Positions 38,877-48,142 of a stretch of DNA of 64,000 bases are shown in pieces. The notes under the pieces were generated by a model. It saw only the letters and a list, made by a program, of their open reading frames with translations, ran no database searches and was not told the origin of the DNA. This DNA is from Iris pallida (Eukaryota > Streptophyta > Magnoliopsida > Asparagales > Iridaceae): NCBI GenBank assembly GCA_029216955.1, contig JANAVB010031417.1:16626033-16690032 (forward strand), read 5' to 3'. Position 1 is the stretch's first letter, and each line of letters begins with the position of its first letter. A program made the translations under genes and the position numbers.

Positions 38877-39239
38877 ATACATATTTGCAGAATTTTTTGC
38901 AAAAGAGCAACCAGATCCTGGACGAGCACCTAGGCGGTGCCTAGGTGTGCCTAGGCGAGGCAGGTGGGTTGTCGCCTCGCCTGGCACTTAGTACAACATA
39001 GGGTGTAGTTAACGCAATTTGCCCAACATTAATCACTGTAATATCTTATAGAAGAATTGGCTATCGTCTTCCTTACCTATTCTTCAATTTCGGTCCAGGT
39101 AATGAGCAACGAAGAGGCAGTTGATCTTGCAAAGAAGATTAAAGACCCACAGGCAGCAGCTCGAGGAATAACAGCTGAAGCATTGAGTAGGGAGAGCAAA
39201 GATGATATTTCATGCATTGTTGTTCGGTTCAAGCTGTAG
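33060..39239 (+). CDS. Protein phosphatase 2C (PPM family), five exons
   Basis: Exons at 33060-33098, 34943-35185, 35269-35545, 38072-38226 and 39099-39239 join in frame to 284 codons plus TAG; all introns are GT-AG. The product is a Ser/Thr phosphatase that binds two metal ions, of the small plant group including Arabidopsis PP2C At1g34750-type proteins (about 280 residues). Visible motifs: MEDYHVAKF, FAVFDGHLGD (metal Asp-Gly), GGSTAVTAIL, ANVGDSRAVL, GQLAVSRAFGD, LILASDGIWKV and SKDDISCIVVRF with the last metal Asp. Key Asp/Gly residues are intact. The N-terminus MAWGCCFKPSNSQ has a Cys pair that could be lipid-modified (inference). The first acceptor (TTTAG before 34943) was chosen because it keeps the frame. 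Introns 1, 3 and 4 hold repeats. Confidence 0.93.
33233..33348. repeat. 58-bp tandem duplication in PP2C intron 1
   Basis: TTTCTTGATATAAAGT ... TTCTACTGTGGTTGTTGAAT occurs twice in tandem with a small indel. No function is apparent. Confidence 0.8.
33869..34012. mobile_element. Foldback miniature element in PP2C intron 1
   Basis: The left arm (CTTACAACCCTTTTACAACTG, GGCAGTTGCTAATTGGGTC) is the inverted copy of the right arm (GACCCAATAAGCAACTGCC, AAGAGGGTTGTAAAG). Arms of about 55 bp flank a C-rich loop. It resembles a MITE-type hairpin; I could not fix a target duplication. Confidence 0.7.
34050..34160. repeat. Dispersed repeat, copy 1 (intron 1)
   Basis: Contains GTGAACATCCATCCTAGTTT and GGTGGGTGAACAAAAATGG. 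Related sequence lies at 39790-39890 and 44312-44530, so this is a small interspersed family of unknown class. Confidence 0.6.
35546..38071. other. PP2C intron 3 (2.5 kb), contents unclassified
   Basis: The intron interrupts the Gly codon of the PGDVPRVNG motif. It is much longer than the 83-bp intron 2. Short strings look like transposon relics (a TATA-like CCTATTTATAC at about 36897) but no LTR, TIR or coding domain could be established. No nested gene is seen. Confidence 0.5.
38537..39001. mobile_element. hAT-like MITE in PP2C intron 4, GCCTAGGCG-rich
   Basis: Inverted ends CTATGTTGT ... ACAACATAG and an exact 8-bp duplication GGTGTAGT on both sides (38529-38536, 39002-39009). Subterminal parts are rich in GCCTAGGCG and fold back (CACAGGCGACGCCTAGGCGG left; GCCTAGGCGAGGCA...GTCGCCTCGCCTGG right). 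The middle has a 60-bp (TA)n tract. The insertion leaves both splice sites of intron 4 intact. Eight-base TSDs suggest the hAT superfamily. Confidence 0.88.
38811..38870. repeat. (TA)n microsatellite in PP2C intron 4
   Basis: Sixty bases of AT inside the MITE 38537-39001. Confidence 0.96.
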
Positions 39240-40504
39240 AAAAGATTGTCCTACCAAGAAATATGGAAGATCCATGGCAATTGATCCTGCTGTCGTAGCA
39301 ACATTTGTAAAATGTTCTGTTTCATCTGATGCTCGTGTATTGTTTGATTCCTTTGGTATTGTAGATAAGCAAAGATGGTGATGCTTTTGGTACATTGATT
39401 GGAGATGTTTTTTAAAAAAAATTATATTTAGTGAGAAAGATAACTAAATTAAGAAGTTTCTGGTTGAGTTTTTGTGTACAGTAGTCTTTTATTCTTTTCT
39501 TTTTTTGAGATGTCAATCATTACACACGAGATTTTGTACACGTATTGCTTGGCTTTTGGTACACTGCCTTCAACTCTCACTTATACGTCTCCGTGGCTCG
39601 ATTCATTAATCTTTTGTCATCCAGCCAGAGTCTTATCGAGTCTGCCTTTTTTCGGTAACCATAAGGGGCACTCGAGTTCCATAGTAGTCTGCTTATTTTA
39701 GTTGGTGCAAAAGCCATTAAAATAACCATCAAAATTAAAATAATCAGTCTATTCCACTCAGTTGCCGTCTATGAAACTAAAACCTTCCAATGTGAGACTA
39801 AGCCACTTGTAATTGGTGAACATCCACACAAGTATGGTGAACATTCACACAACTTTTGATCACTAGTTTCACAACAAAAATGGACTATGAAATAATTGTA
39901 TCTGCTTGTGCCTTTGCATTAAAAATCATTTCGACCTAAACTAGATTACTGATCTGAAGAATATTGTGATTTAGTTGTGATTTCATTGTACATTGATTGG
40001 AGATGTATTCTTCTTCTTCTTCTTTTTTCCTTTAATTATTTATTGGGAAATATAGCTAAATTAAGAAGTTTCTGGTTGAATTTTTTGTGTACAGTAGTCT
40101 CCTTATGTTAGTTAGTGCAAAAGCTATCATAATAACCATCAAGACAACTATACATGTAAACATTTTTTTAGCAATTAATTAGCTACTATGTGCAAACATT
40201 AGATATATGATTCTCAAAATGCATTTGTTACTTTCTTTTACAAGGGTTTTGCTAACATATCCACCAGGGTTAGCTATATAATTCTCAAATGATTTTCACT
40301 AAATCTTTATATCGACTCGTTAGAGTCATGGACCTTCCAGTAAATTTGACTTTAGTAAAAAGTCAATATCGAAATTTAATGCTCATCACTCGTTAAATCT
40401 TCGAACTTTTTGTGGGAAAACTCAAAAACTTCATGACATATATACGAGTATTATATCTCCATGTTGATTTGTTAAACTCAACTTTATGGGTTTTGTTAAC
40501 ACGT
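39240..40504. other. PP2C 3' flank with a partial duplication
   Basis: The first few hundred bases are probably 3' UTR. Segments at 39393-39490 and 39690-39730 recur at 39989-40140 (shared strings TACATTGATTGGAGATGT, AAATTAAGAAGTTTCTGGTT, GTGTACAGTAGTCT, GTGCAAAAGC), an imperfect duplication with an insertion in the first copy. A member of the dispersed GTGAACATCCACAC repeat lies at about 39790-39890. No gene is supported. Confidence 0.65.
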
Positions 40505-40590
40505 GTCCTAAGCAGGGGGCGGAGGTACAGCCCAGTGCAAGCCAGCCCCCCCCCCCCCCCCCAAAAAAAAAACTTAAATAAATGGAAGAT

Positions 40591-41356
40591 GTAGCCCAGG
40601 CTGCCCGCAACCCACTTCTCCAACTTCCGACTCTTTCAATTTCTCCTTTGTAGACTTGTCACAAGGTTCCTTTCTCATAGCTGCTTTCTTTAGCAATTTG
40701 CCACCAACTCTGTAACTGTAAAGGGTTGACATTAGTTTGATAACCGGGCATAATTTGGTCATTCTTCCATGCCAACTTCATTTGAATGACACAAGGCTCG
40801 GACGACTGTGATCATGTTTACATATTTGTAAGTAAAGAAGCATGTAATATGAGGTAGCATAAAAGAGTTTGAACTTTTATCTTTATTTTGTAACATTACT
40901 TGCTACTCTAGATGGCTTTAGTTGTTTGGGCTTTGGATTATGATTTATAACAAGTTGAGTCATGTGTTGGTTTGTAGCCCAGGCTGCCCGCAACCCACTT
41001 CTCCAACTTCCGACTCTTTCAATTTCTCCTTTGTAGACTTGTCACAAGGTTCCTTTCTCATAGCTGCTTTCTTTAGCAATTTGCCACCAACTCTGTAACT
41101 GTAAAGGGTTGACATTAGTTTGATAACCGGGCATAATTTGGTCATTCTTCCATGCCAACTTCATTTGAATGACACAAGGCTCGGACGACTGTGATCATGT
41201 TTACATATTTGTAAGTAAAGAAGCATGTAATATGAGGTAGCATAAAAGAGTTTGAACTTTTATCTTTATTTTGTAACATTACTTGCTACCCTAGATGGCT
41301 TTAGTTGTTTGGGCTTTGGATTATGATTTATAACAAGTTGAGTCATGTGTTGGTTT
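40591..41356. repeat. Two almost identical 383-bp tandem copies
   Basis: GTAGCCCAGGCTGCCCGCAA starts at 40591 and at 40974, and the boundary recurs at 41357 (GTAGCCCAG). I see one difference between the copies near the end (GCTACTCTAG versus GCTACCCTAG), so the duplication is recent. Each copy has an identical minus-strand frame (MTKLCPVIKLMS...) of about 50 codons; I treat it as non-coding. Confidence 0.93.
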
Positions 41357-41587
41357 GTAGCCCAGTTTTACTTCCCCTGCACCATAATATCTGGTAACTT
41401 AATTTTTCATACTTCTATTTTTGGTCTATCTTTCATCATTTACCTAGTCATTGATTTTCTTAATCTAGTTGTTCGTCTTAATGATCGTCATTAATGTTCC
41501 AAACTGTGTGCCAGGTAAATTTTAATGCCTTTTATACTTTTGGATATTTGCTTTGTGTGTGACCTAGAACCTTTTGAACACATGCAG

Positions 41588-41692
41588 AACCTAAAGAAAA
41601 GTAATCCTGGGATGGCTTTTACTAATGTTGGGAGGGCACTTGGGGATAAGTGGAAGAAGATGACACGTATAGCTTCTCCATTGCAAGCATAA
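41588..41692 (+). pseudogene. HMG-box exon fragment (SSRP1-like) inside the hAT-like element
   Basis: After a good acceptor (CACATGCAG) the frame reads NLKKSNPGMAFTNVGRALGD then KWKKM, the middle of an HMG box, most like that of the FACT subunit SSRP1. It then runs into unrelated residues and TAA. Only one helix-rich portion is present, no start, no donor-linked partner exon recognised. A captured or retro-derived fragment is the best reading; another HMG-box family is possible. Confidence 0.6.
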
Positions 41693-42389
41693 GTGTCCAT
41701 CTATTTTTGACCATCGATCTCTTGATAAGTTTCTTCATCTGATTTATAAGTAAATGTGTGTGTTGATAATGAATGAACCAAAATGATAAAAGGTTATCAA
41801 TCAATCTAGGAAGTTGTTTTAAAGTGGAGTACCCTATCTTAAGTTTATTGTCTATGACATATTTTGAATCATCGAATTTAGAAAGGAAACTCTACTGAAT
41901 TTTTGTCATAAATTTTTAGAACCTTATAGTAACTATTAGTCTATTAGCTAGCCCACTCTATTCCAAAATCTTGTCTCCGTCCCTGGTCCTAAGAGCACAT
42001 GTTAATATATCGATAAATGTATAATTTGTATGAGTACTTTTACCATCACATTTGTCAATGTACCTTCTTTTTTTCTTTTCAAAATGTGTATTGATAAATA
42101 TAATCGTGGGAGGATCCATACAAATTGTACACTTATCCATGTGGTAGCATGTGCCCTTATAACACATCTTAACAAAATCCCAAGTTTATTTACCATATGA
42201 TCTCGAAATTTGAGTCAATAGAACGATTTAGTGGTAGAAAGTTTTAGTACGATGCAAACCTACACCCTTCTTCCATATGTTATTATATCATTTCTATAAA
42301 TTGTAATATAATAATATATATTAATGAAATATTATTAAGCTATGGTTTTATAATCCTATGAGTTATAACTCATTTTTCTGAATATTAGA

Positions 42390-42392
<3 letters not shown>

Positions 42393-42480
<88 letters not shown>
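42393..42480. repeat. (TA)n microsatellite
   Basis: About 88 bp of pure AT dinucleotide. Just after it GAGTACCATTAGTACTATTTTCATAATA occurs twice in slightly varied form. Confidence 0.97.
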
Positions 42481-42485
<5 letters not shown>

Positions 42486-43164
42486 TACCATTAGTACTAT
42501 TTTCATAATATATATGAGTACCATTAGTACTATTTTCATAATAATGTGATGATTATTTACAGTATCATATTTATATCAATTATTTTTGTACATTAATATT
42601 AATAAGATATTTTTTAAAAATATTTATATTGTCTACTTTAAGCACTTGGATACTATCATATAACATTAACTATTAAAATCTTGATAAGCTAGTCCCCTTC
42701 CTAATAATAAAATTGTTAATATAATTATTAAGATATTATATCTGGAGTATTTATATAATATCCTATAATTTTTTTATGGCTAAAATATAACTTGATACCC
42801 TCAACTATTCGAGTTTTTCAACTTGATACCCTAAACTTTAATAGGGACTAACTTAATACCCTCTCTCATCTAATATTGGCTTCCTCTCTCATCTAATATT
42901 GGCTTTTTCTATGGGCACCACAACAATTACTGGGGGCGTCATTTTACTAGGGGACAGCCCAGGTTTGAGGAACTTTTACTGGGGACGTCCCGAAAATTAC
43001 TTGGGGGCAGCCCAATATTAGGTTTTTTTTTTCTCTCTCCTCTCTCCTCCTCCTCCTCCTCCTTGCTCCAGCGGAGGGGTAGCGGGAGTGGATGACGTGC
43101 ATGAAGTCGAGTTCGGCGACGGTGGAGGAGCGGAGGGACGGAGGACGGGGCCGGAGGAGGAGGA

Positions 43165-43460
43165 GGAGGCGACGGCGGTGGAGAAGCGGAGGGGGCGGAG
43201 GACGGGGTCGGAGGAGGAGGAGGAGCAAGGAGGAGGAAGAGGAGAGAGGAGGAGACATGGATGGATGGATGGATGGATGTAGGTGCTGCTGCTGCTTCTT
43301 CTTCTTCTTCGGGGCCGGAGGAGGAGGAGGCGACGGCGGTGGAGAAGCGGAGGGGGCGGAGGACGGGGCCGGAGGAGGAGGAGGAGCAAGGAGGAGGAGG
43401 AGACATGGATGGATGGATGTAGGTGCTGTTGCTGCTTCTTTTTCTTCTTCTTCTCCTCCG
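43165..43460. repeat. About 155-bp GC-rich tandem duplication
   Basis: The order GACGGCGGTGGAGAAGCGGA, GGCGGAGGACGGGG, GGAGGAGCAAGGAGGA, GACATGGATGGATGGATG, TAGGTGCTG and a TTC run occurs twice (about 43169-43315 and 43331-43455). It looks like an expanded exon or promoter fragment captured by the element. Confidence 0.8.
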
Positions 43461-43650
43461 AGGACTGCCAACATGCTGGCAGTCCTAGGACTGCTAGCAA
43501 GTTGGCAGTCCTAACATTATGTTAGGACTGCCAACATGCTGGCAGTCCTAGGACTGCTAGCAAGTTGGCAGTCCTAACATTATGTCAGGACTGCCAGCAT
43601 GTTGGCAGTCCTAACATAATGTTAGGACTGCCAGCATGTTGGCAGTCCTA
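43461..43650. repeat. Palindrome array GGACTGCCA/TGGCAGTCC
   Basis: Six half-palindromic blocks in 190 bp. Most units are perfect 9-bp stems (GGACTGCCA, TGGCAGTCC) around ACATGC or GCATGT; units are joined by TAACATTATGT or AGGACTGCTAGCAAG. Whole units are also mutually inverted, so larger folds are possible. It sits inside 42901-43769. Confidence 0.92.
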
Positions 43651-44311
43651 CTAACTGGAAAAAATTGGACTAGCCCCAAGTAAAAAAAAATGATGGCAAA
43701 CTTGTAATATTTTTGAACATTTTTGGGATATAGCCCCTAGTAATTTATGTGGTGCCCATAGAAAAAGTCCTAATATTTTTCAACTTGGTACCTTCCGTCA
43801 CCCTAACAGTTAGTTTCAACGTTAAATAATAATAATAAATAAATAAATTCCTAAACTATCATTCCCCCACCCAACCCCCCCTATCCTCCCCCCACCCCCC
43901 ACCCCCACCCTCCCCTCCCCCGCGGCACGCCGGCCACCCCCCTCCCCCATCGCGCGCACCCGCCCTCCCCCGCCACGCTCCCCTCTCCTCCCCCGTCGTG
44001 CGCAGCCCCCCCCCCCCCCCTCGTCGCGTGCAATCACCCCCCTCCCACGCACGCTCGTGTCTCCATCGTGCGCGCCCTGCCGACAGCTGCTGCTGCGACG
44101 GTGGCTTGAGGCTGTACAGCCCCCGCTCCGGCTGTCGACGTCGGAGAAAGAGGGAGAGCTGTCTGGAGGGAGGGGGTTGGGAATGGTTTTTTTTGTCATT
44201 TGTCAATCAATAACATCGTTTGGAGACGAGGTATCAAGTTGATGCCTATCAAAATTGATAGTATAAAGTTGAATATTTGGAATAGTTGAGGGTACAAGTT
44301 ATAATTTAGCC

Positions 44312-45137
44312 TTCCATTTTTGGTGGGTGAACAAAATGTTATAATCAGTCGATTTTTATTTCACCCTTCCATTCAAGGATTACTACGTGTCATTCTCATC
44401 CAAACTAAAACTACTTTAGGGATGGTTTGGTGAACATCCACACTAGTTTTGACCATTAGTTTGACATGTGACAATTATTAAGTGAAAGAATGAACATTCA
44501 CGCTAGTTTTGGTGGGTAAACAAAAATGAGCTCGAGCTAAATTATCTTTATTCTTAAAGTTTTTTCATTGTCCCCAACAACCAGTAGATTGGCGGGACTG
44601 TTGATTATAGCCCAACCAGAGCTACTGTTGTCGAGAAACAAAAAATCAAACAAGTCACAAATGCCAAGCCCAAGCCTAGGATACATGTTTCTTGAGCAGG
44701 TCAGGTGTCATTCCAACTTCCAAGTCTCGGTTCTTATTTCTCATGGTAGGCAACCCAACAGTCCCGTGGCAAAAATTCTTTTTAGCCAGTTATTTCTCTG
44801 CAGATAGGATGATCGACTTGAAGGAGCCAATCATTATTTAGTCTAAACAAATAATCATTCAATAAATCTGGTATCACTTTAATGAGTAATTGAAAATATT
44901 CTTCAGAGAAGGGTCTGATACATTTCAATGGTTTCATGTGTATCCCTACATTTTCCCTTTCGAACCGCCTCTCTAAAATGACAACAATGATGCTCTCCAT
45001 AAATGTGAACAATAATACATTGCAGATACAAGTAAAAACCAAAAGCCATCACAAAAATTACGAGGGTCGAGGAATTCGCTGATTAGGCTGCTCTGTTATC
45101 ATGTATAACCTTCCCCCCAAAAAAATAGAAACTGCTC
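44312..45137. other. Spacer at the 3' side of the EMF2-like gene
   Basis: 44312-44530 is a further copy of the dispersed GTGAACATCCACACTAGTTT / GGTGGGTAAACAAAAATG repeat, with internal duplication. The remainder is AT-rich; the part next to 45138 is probably 3' UTR of the minus-strand gene. No other gene is supported. Confidence 0.55.
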
Positions 45138-46258
45138 TCAACTTTGCTTATGGTCTGAGGTCTCATTCTGATAGTTTTCAAGAATTATATTACAGTTGTT
45201 CATGGTGCGAGCATCCAGTAGACTATGGTTCCACAGTTTAACCATGAATAACCTCCAGCACCTGCTTGTAACAAAGAATGTCAAAAGTGGAAATTAAAGG
45301 GTGTCATGAGGAGAAAAGCATACCATACTAAAGCTGGAGTTTGAAGAAGGTCCTGTCCATGGAGCCGCGAGAATGCTTCACATGCCCATGGAATGTGGCC
45401 ATCTGCTAGTACCCTGCTATGGACATTGATTTTTTAGAACTTAGATTTATTTGACGTTTTGTTTTCAAAATAGAAATCAGCGCATATCACTTTTAAGATA
45501 ATATTCTAATGCTTAATCTAGAAAGATCACAGTCAACTAAAGTGCAAAATAGATCCACTTGTCTACAAGTGACCACAACATTATTAAGAAGCAAACTAGA
45601 TAACTGAGAACTTACCTTTGTTTCCTCACAAAAGAATTCCAGAGATGCATAATTTGCTTCTCATCTTTTGTCACATCCACAAAATCATCAAGCATCTGCA
45701 CCAGCTTATCAGTATCAGTAGACTAATACACCAATAGATAGCAAGGGATGCTAGCAACAACCTTGAGAGTTCTTTAGTATCTATAGTTCATGAATAGGGC
45801 TGGTCTAAGTAAAAGCAAGCATCTAAGAGGATACCGAGTCCCAATATGTACTAATAAGAGAATCAAGACATTAATTCTTAATTGCAGTGCAGAAACAGAG
45901 ATCTTAATACAAAGACCATGTCATACCCTTCTATCTTCAAAATCTGCAATGTCATCATCAACTTCATCTTCGCTATCACGGTCAGAAAAGACTTGCTCCA
46001 ATGCCATTGGCTTCAGAAGGGAAAAAAAATGAATTTAGACTTGGTGAGTTGATGATACTATATCCTTTAAAATTTCTTTATGAGAAAAAACAAGAAAAGG
46101 GTCGAGACCATTAGGACGATGAGTCAAAGACTTCCAAATTGCATATACTTTAACACAGATGCTTTAGAATAGAACGGAAGGCATGTGCTGCATTTTCTTG
46201 AAGTGCAGCCTTGTCATCAATTGAACATCTCACACAAACACTATGATAGCGTCCGTCC

Positions 46259-46302
<44 letters not shown>

Positions 46303-46532
46303 ATATTTTTTTTTCTTTTTTTCAAACCAAAGCCCGTGTCAAAGACACCCAGCCGGCTTTGGCCCGGGAGCCCGTGTCCCAAAGACACCCAGCCGACCCC
46401 CGTAGGGCTCGATCCCATGACCTCCCCCCTACGTGCCAATGGACTTGGCCACTAGGCTACAAGCCCATTGGCTTAAATTAAAAATTAAGGGGACAAATAA
46501 GGATTGAACTTGAGAGGGGGAACCCCAAAACT

Positions 46533-46594
<62 letters not shown>

Positions 46595-46690
46595 AAAAGG
46601 TAAATTTTATTCCAAAGGAAAAGCCATAATCTTACAACATACAATCAGAGTGGGACTCCCACTCATCAATTCTCCATAGCATTTACATCA

Positions 46691-46748
<58 letters not shown>

Positions 46749-48111
46749 CTTCAAAAAAAAAATATATATATATATATATATACATGCATGACCCCTGTAG
46801 GCCATGCTTCAGGTCTGGCCCTAATAAATAGAGTGAGATAGAGATAGAGATAGTGGGTTGGTCTTGGGTGCTATCAAATAGTATTCTAGAGAAAAGCCTA
46901 CCATTTTCTTAGCCTTTAGATCCACTTTGAGATTTGGTTAACCCTTCAACACGGATGTTAGATAAGGAAATGACAATAAAAGTTATTAGTGGTATCCTTC
47001 TACATTATTTTCACTCTCTATCTCCATGCACAACATTAAAATCTTATTGTCACATGGTCACATCTCATTTTAGAGCCGACTGCTAATTGATATCCGAGAT
47101 TGCTGCCTGGTCGATGTAGCCGAAATTGGCTGTTAGATGCTTGAAGTATATGGGATATATTCCAGTGTGGTCACTACCTTCGGCCACCATCATGCAAGAG
47201 CACCGTCCAAGAGCTGCAGAGCAATCCCCTTGGTGCTGGTGATAGGTGCTATCTGCATAAACCTTGTGCCCAATCTATCCAACCTGGTAGAGTGGAATGC
47301 TGCCAGCACTACCTGTCTGAACCCAGACTATGACTCCACCTGCAAATGGTGGCATGAAGACAACACTATTGATGGTACCCCTTGGTGGAATCTATGCATC
47401 ACCAAATCCGTCTTGCGACATTCTGTGATTTGCCGAGAAGTCGATGCAAGATGTCATTGTCGTGGTCACTACAATATATGCATGCTCTTAATCCTTCCCA
47501 TTTAACGAACTTGATCATAGTGGGCTTAAAAGATTTTAGGAATTCGCACATGATAATTTGCTTCTACTGTTTTGTATTGATGTGTTTGTACATTGCAAGT
47601 TCTAACAGTAAATTAGTTGCGGCGGAGACGAAAAAATTTGGAGAGAAAGGAATGAGTAAAATAATTTGAAAAGAGGGACAACAAGGAATGCAAGTTATAC
47701 ATTTGAAAAGAAAGGACGTATATCAGTTGAAACTTTGTATTGCTTTCTCACATATCAATAATAGTTGCCTGTATTGTTAACCACCTCGTCAAAGGCTTCG
47801 AGTATATGCCAACAGTTAAGAGAGTTGGTAGGAATTTCTCTAAAATCATCGATAGCACCCTATTAAATACAAAGATAGGACTTCTAGAAGGGATCCATAG
47901 CATCCACATAAGCACGCAGTCATAATGGAACCAATTTTAAGGGAAAAATATGAGATGCTGAATTGCAAAAAGAAGCTACAACACCTCCAAACAAAAGGCA
48001 CCTTATTCTTCCTTTAATCACTTTGAATATGTATCAATGTTCTAAAAAGCGCTAGGCGGACTCGGTGCGGCGGAGGTCCGCCTAGCGCCTAGCCCGCCTA
48101 GGCGGCCGCCT

Positions 48112-48142
<31 letters not shown>

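Larger units (their letters stand above)
40513..41985. mobile_element. hAT-like non-autonomous transposon carrying a gene fragment
   Basis: Ends CAGGGGGCGGAGG on the left and, inverted, CAGGGACGGAGAC on the right, with an exact 8-bp TSD GTCCTAAG at 40505-40512 and 41986-41993. It contains no transposase. Inside are a C-run, a 383-bp tandem duplication (40591-41356) and an HMG-box exon fragment (41588-41692). Capture of host exons by non-autonomous elements is well known; here it is inferred. Confidence 0.9.
42901..43769. mobile_element. TIR element with 8-bp TSD, palindrome array and GGA-rich tandem repeats
   Basis: Ends GGCTTTTTCTATGGGCACCA and, inverted, GACTTTTTCTATGGGCACCA; exact 8-bp TSD CTAATATT at 42893-42900 and 43770-43777. 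The left subterminal part has four variants of TTACTGGGGGCG / TTTACTAGGGGACAGCCC; the right end has inverted versions (GGGCTATA, GGGGCTAGTCC). The interior holds a GGAGGA-rich tandem repeat (43165-43460) and a palindrome array (43461-43650). The proline- or arginine-rich reading frames here are by-products of the repeat. Confidence 0.88.
42778..44311. mobile_element. TIR element (Mutator-like, non-autonomous) hosting a second element
   Basis: Left end GGCTAAAATATAACTTGATA followed by CCCTCAACTATTC is matched on the opposite strand at the right end (GGCTAAATTATAACTTGTAC, CCCTCAACTATTC), giving inverted ends of about 35 bp. I could not find a clean duplication. The interior holds element 42901-43769 and a C-rich block (43860-44150). 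The GGCTA... ends resemble the element at 55098-55481. No transposase. Confidence 0.75.

Noticed and set aside
42939..43525. Proline-rich and arginine-rich ORFs of up to 175 codons on both strands
   Set aside because: They overlap in all frames across a GGA/CCT tandem repeat inside a TIR element; no conserved domain.
43822..44206. ORFs of 115-125 codons on the minus strand
   Set aside because: Compositional effect of the C-rich block; overlapping in several frames and inside a transposon.
42778..44311. Target-site duplication of the outer TIR element
   Set aside because: The flanks TTTTTTTAT and TTCCATTTT do not match convincingly.
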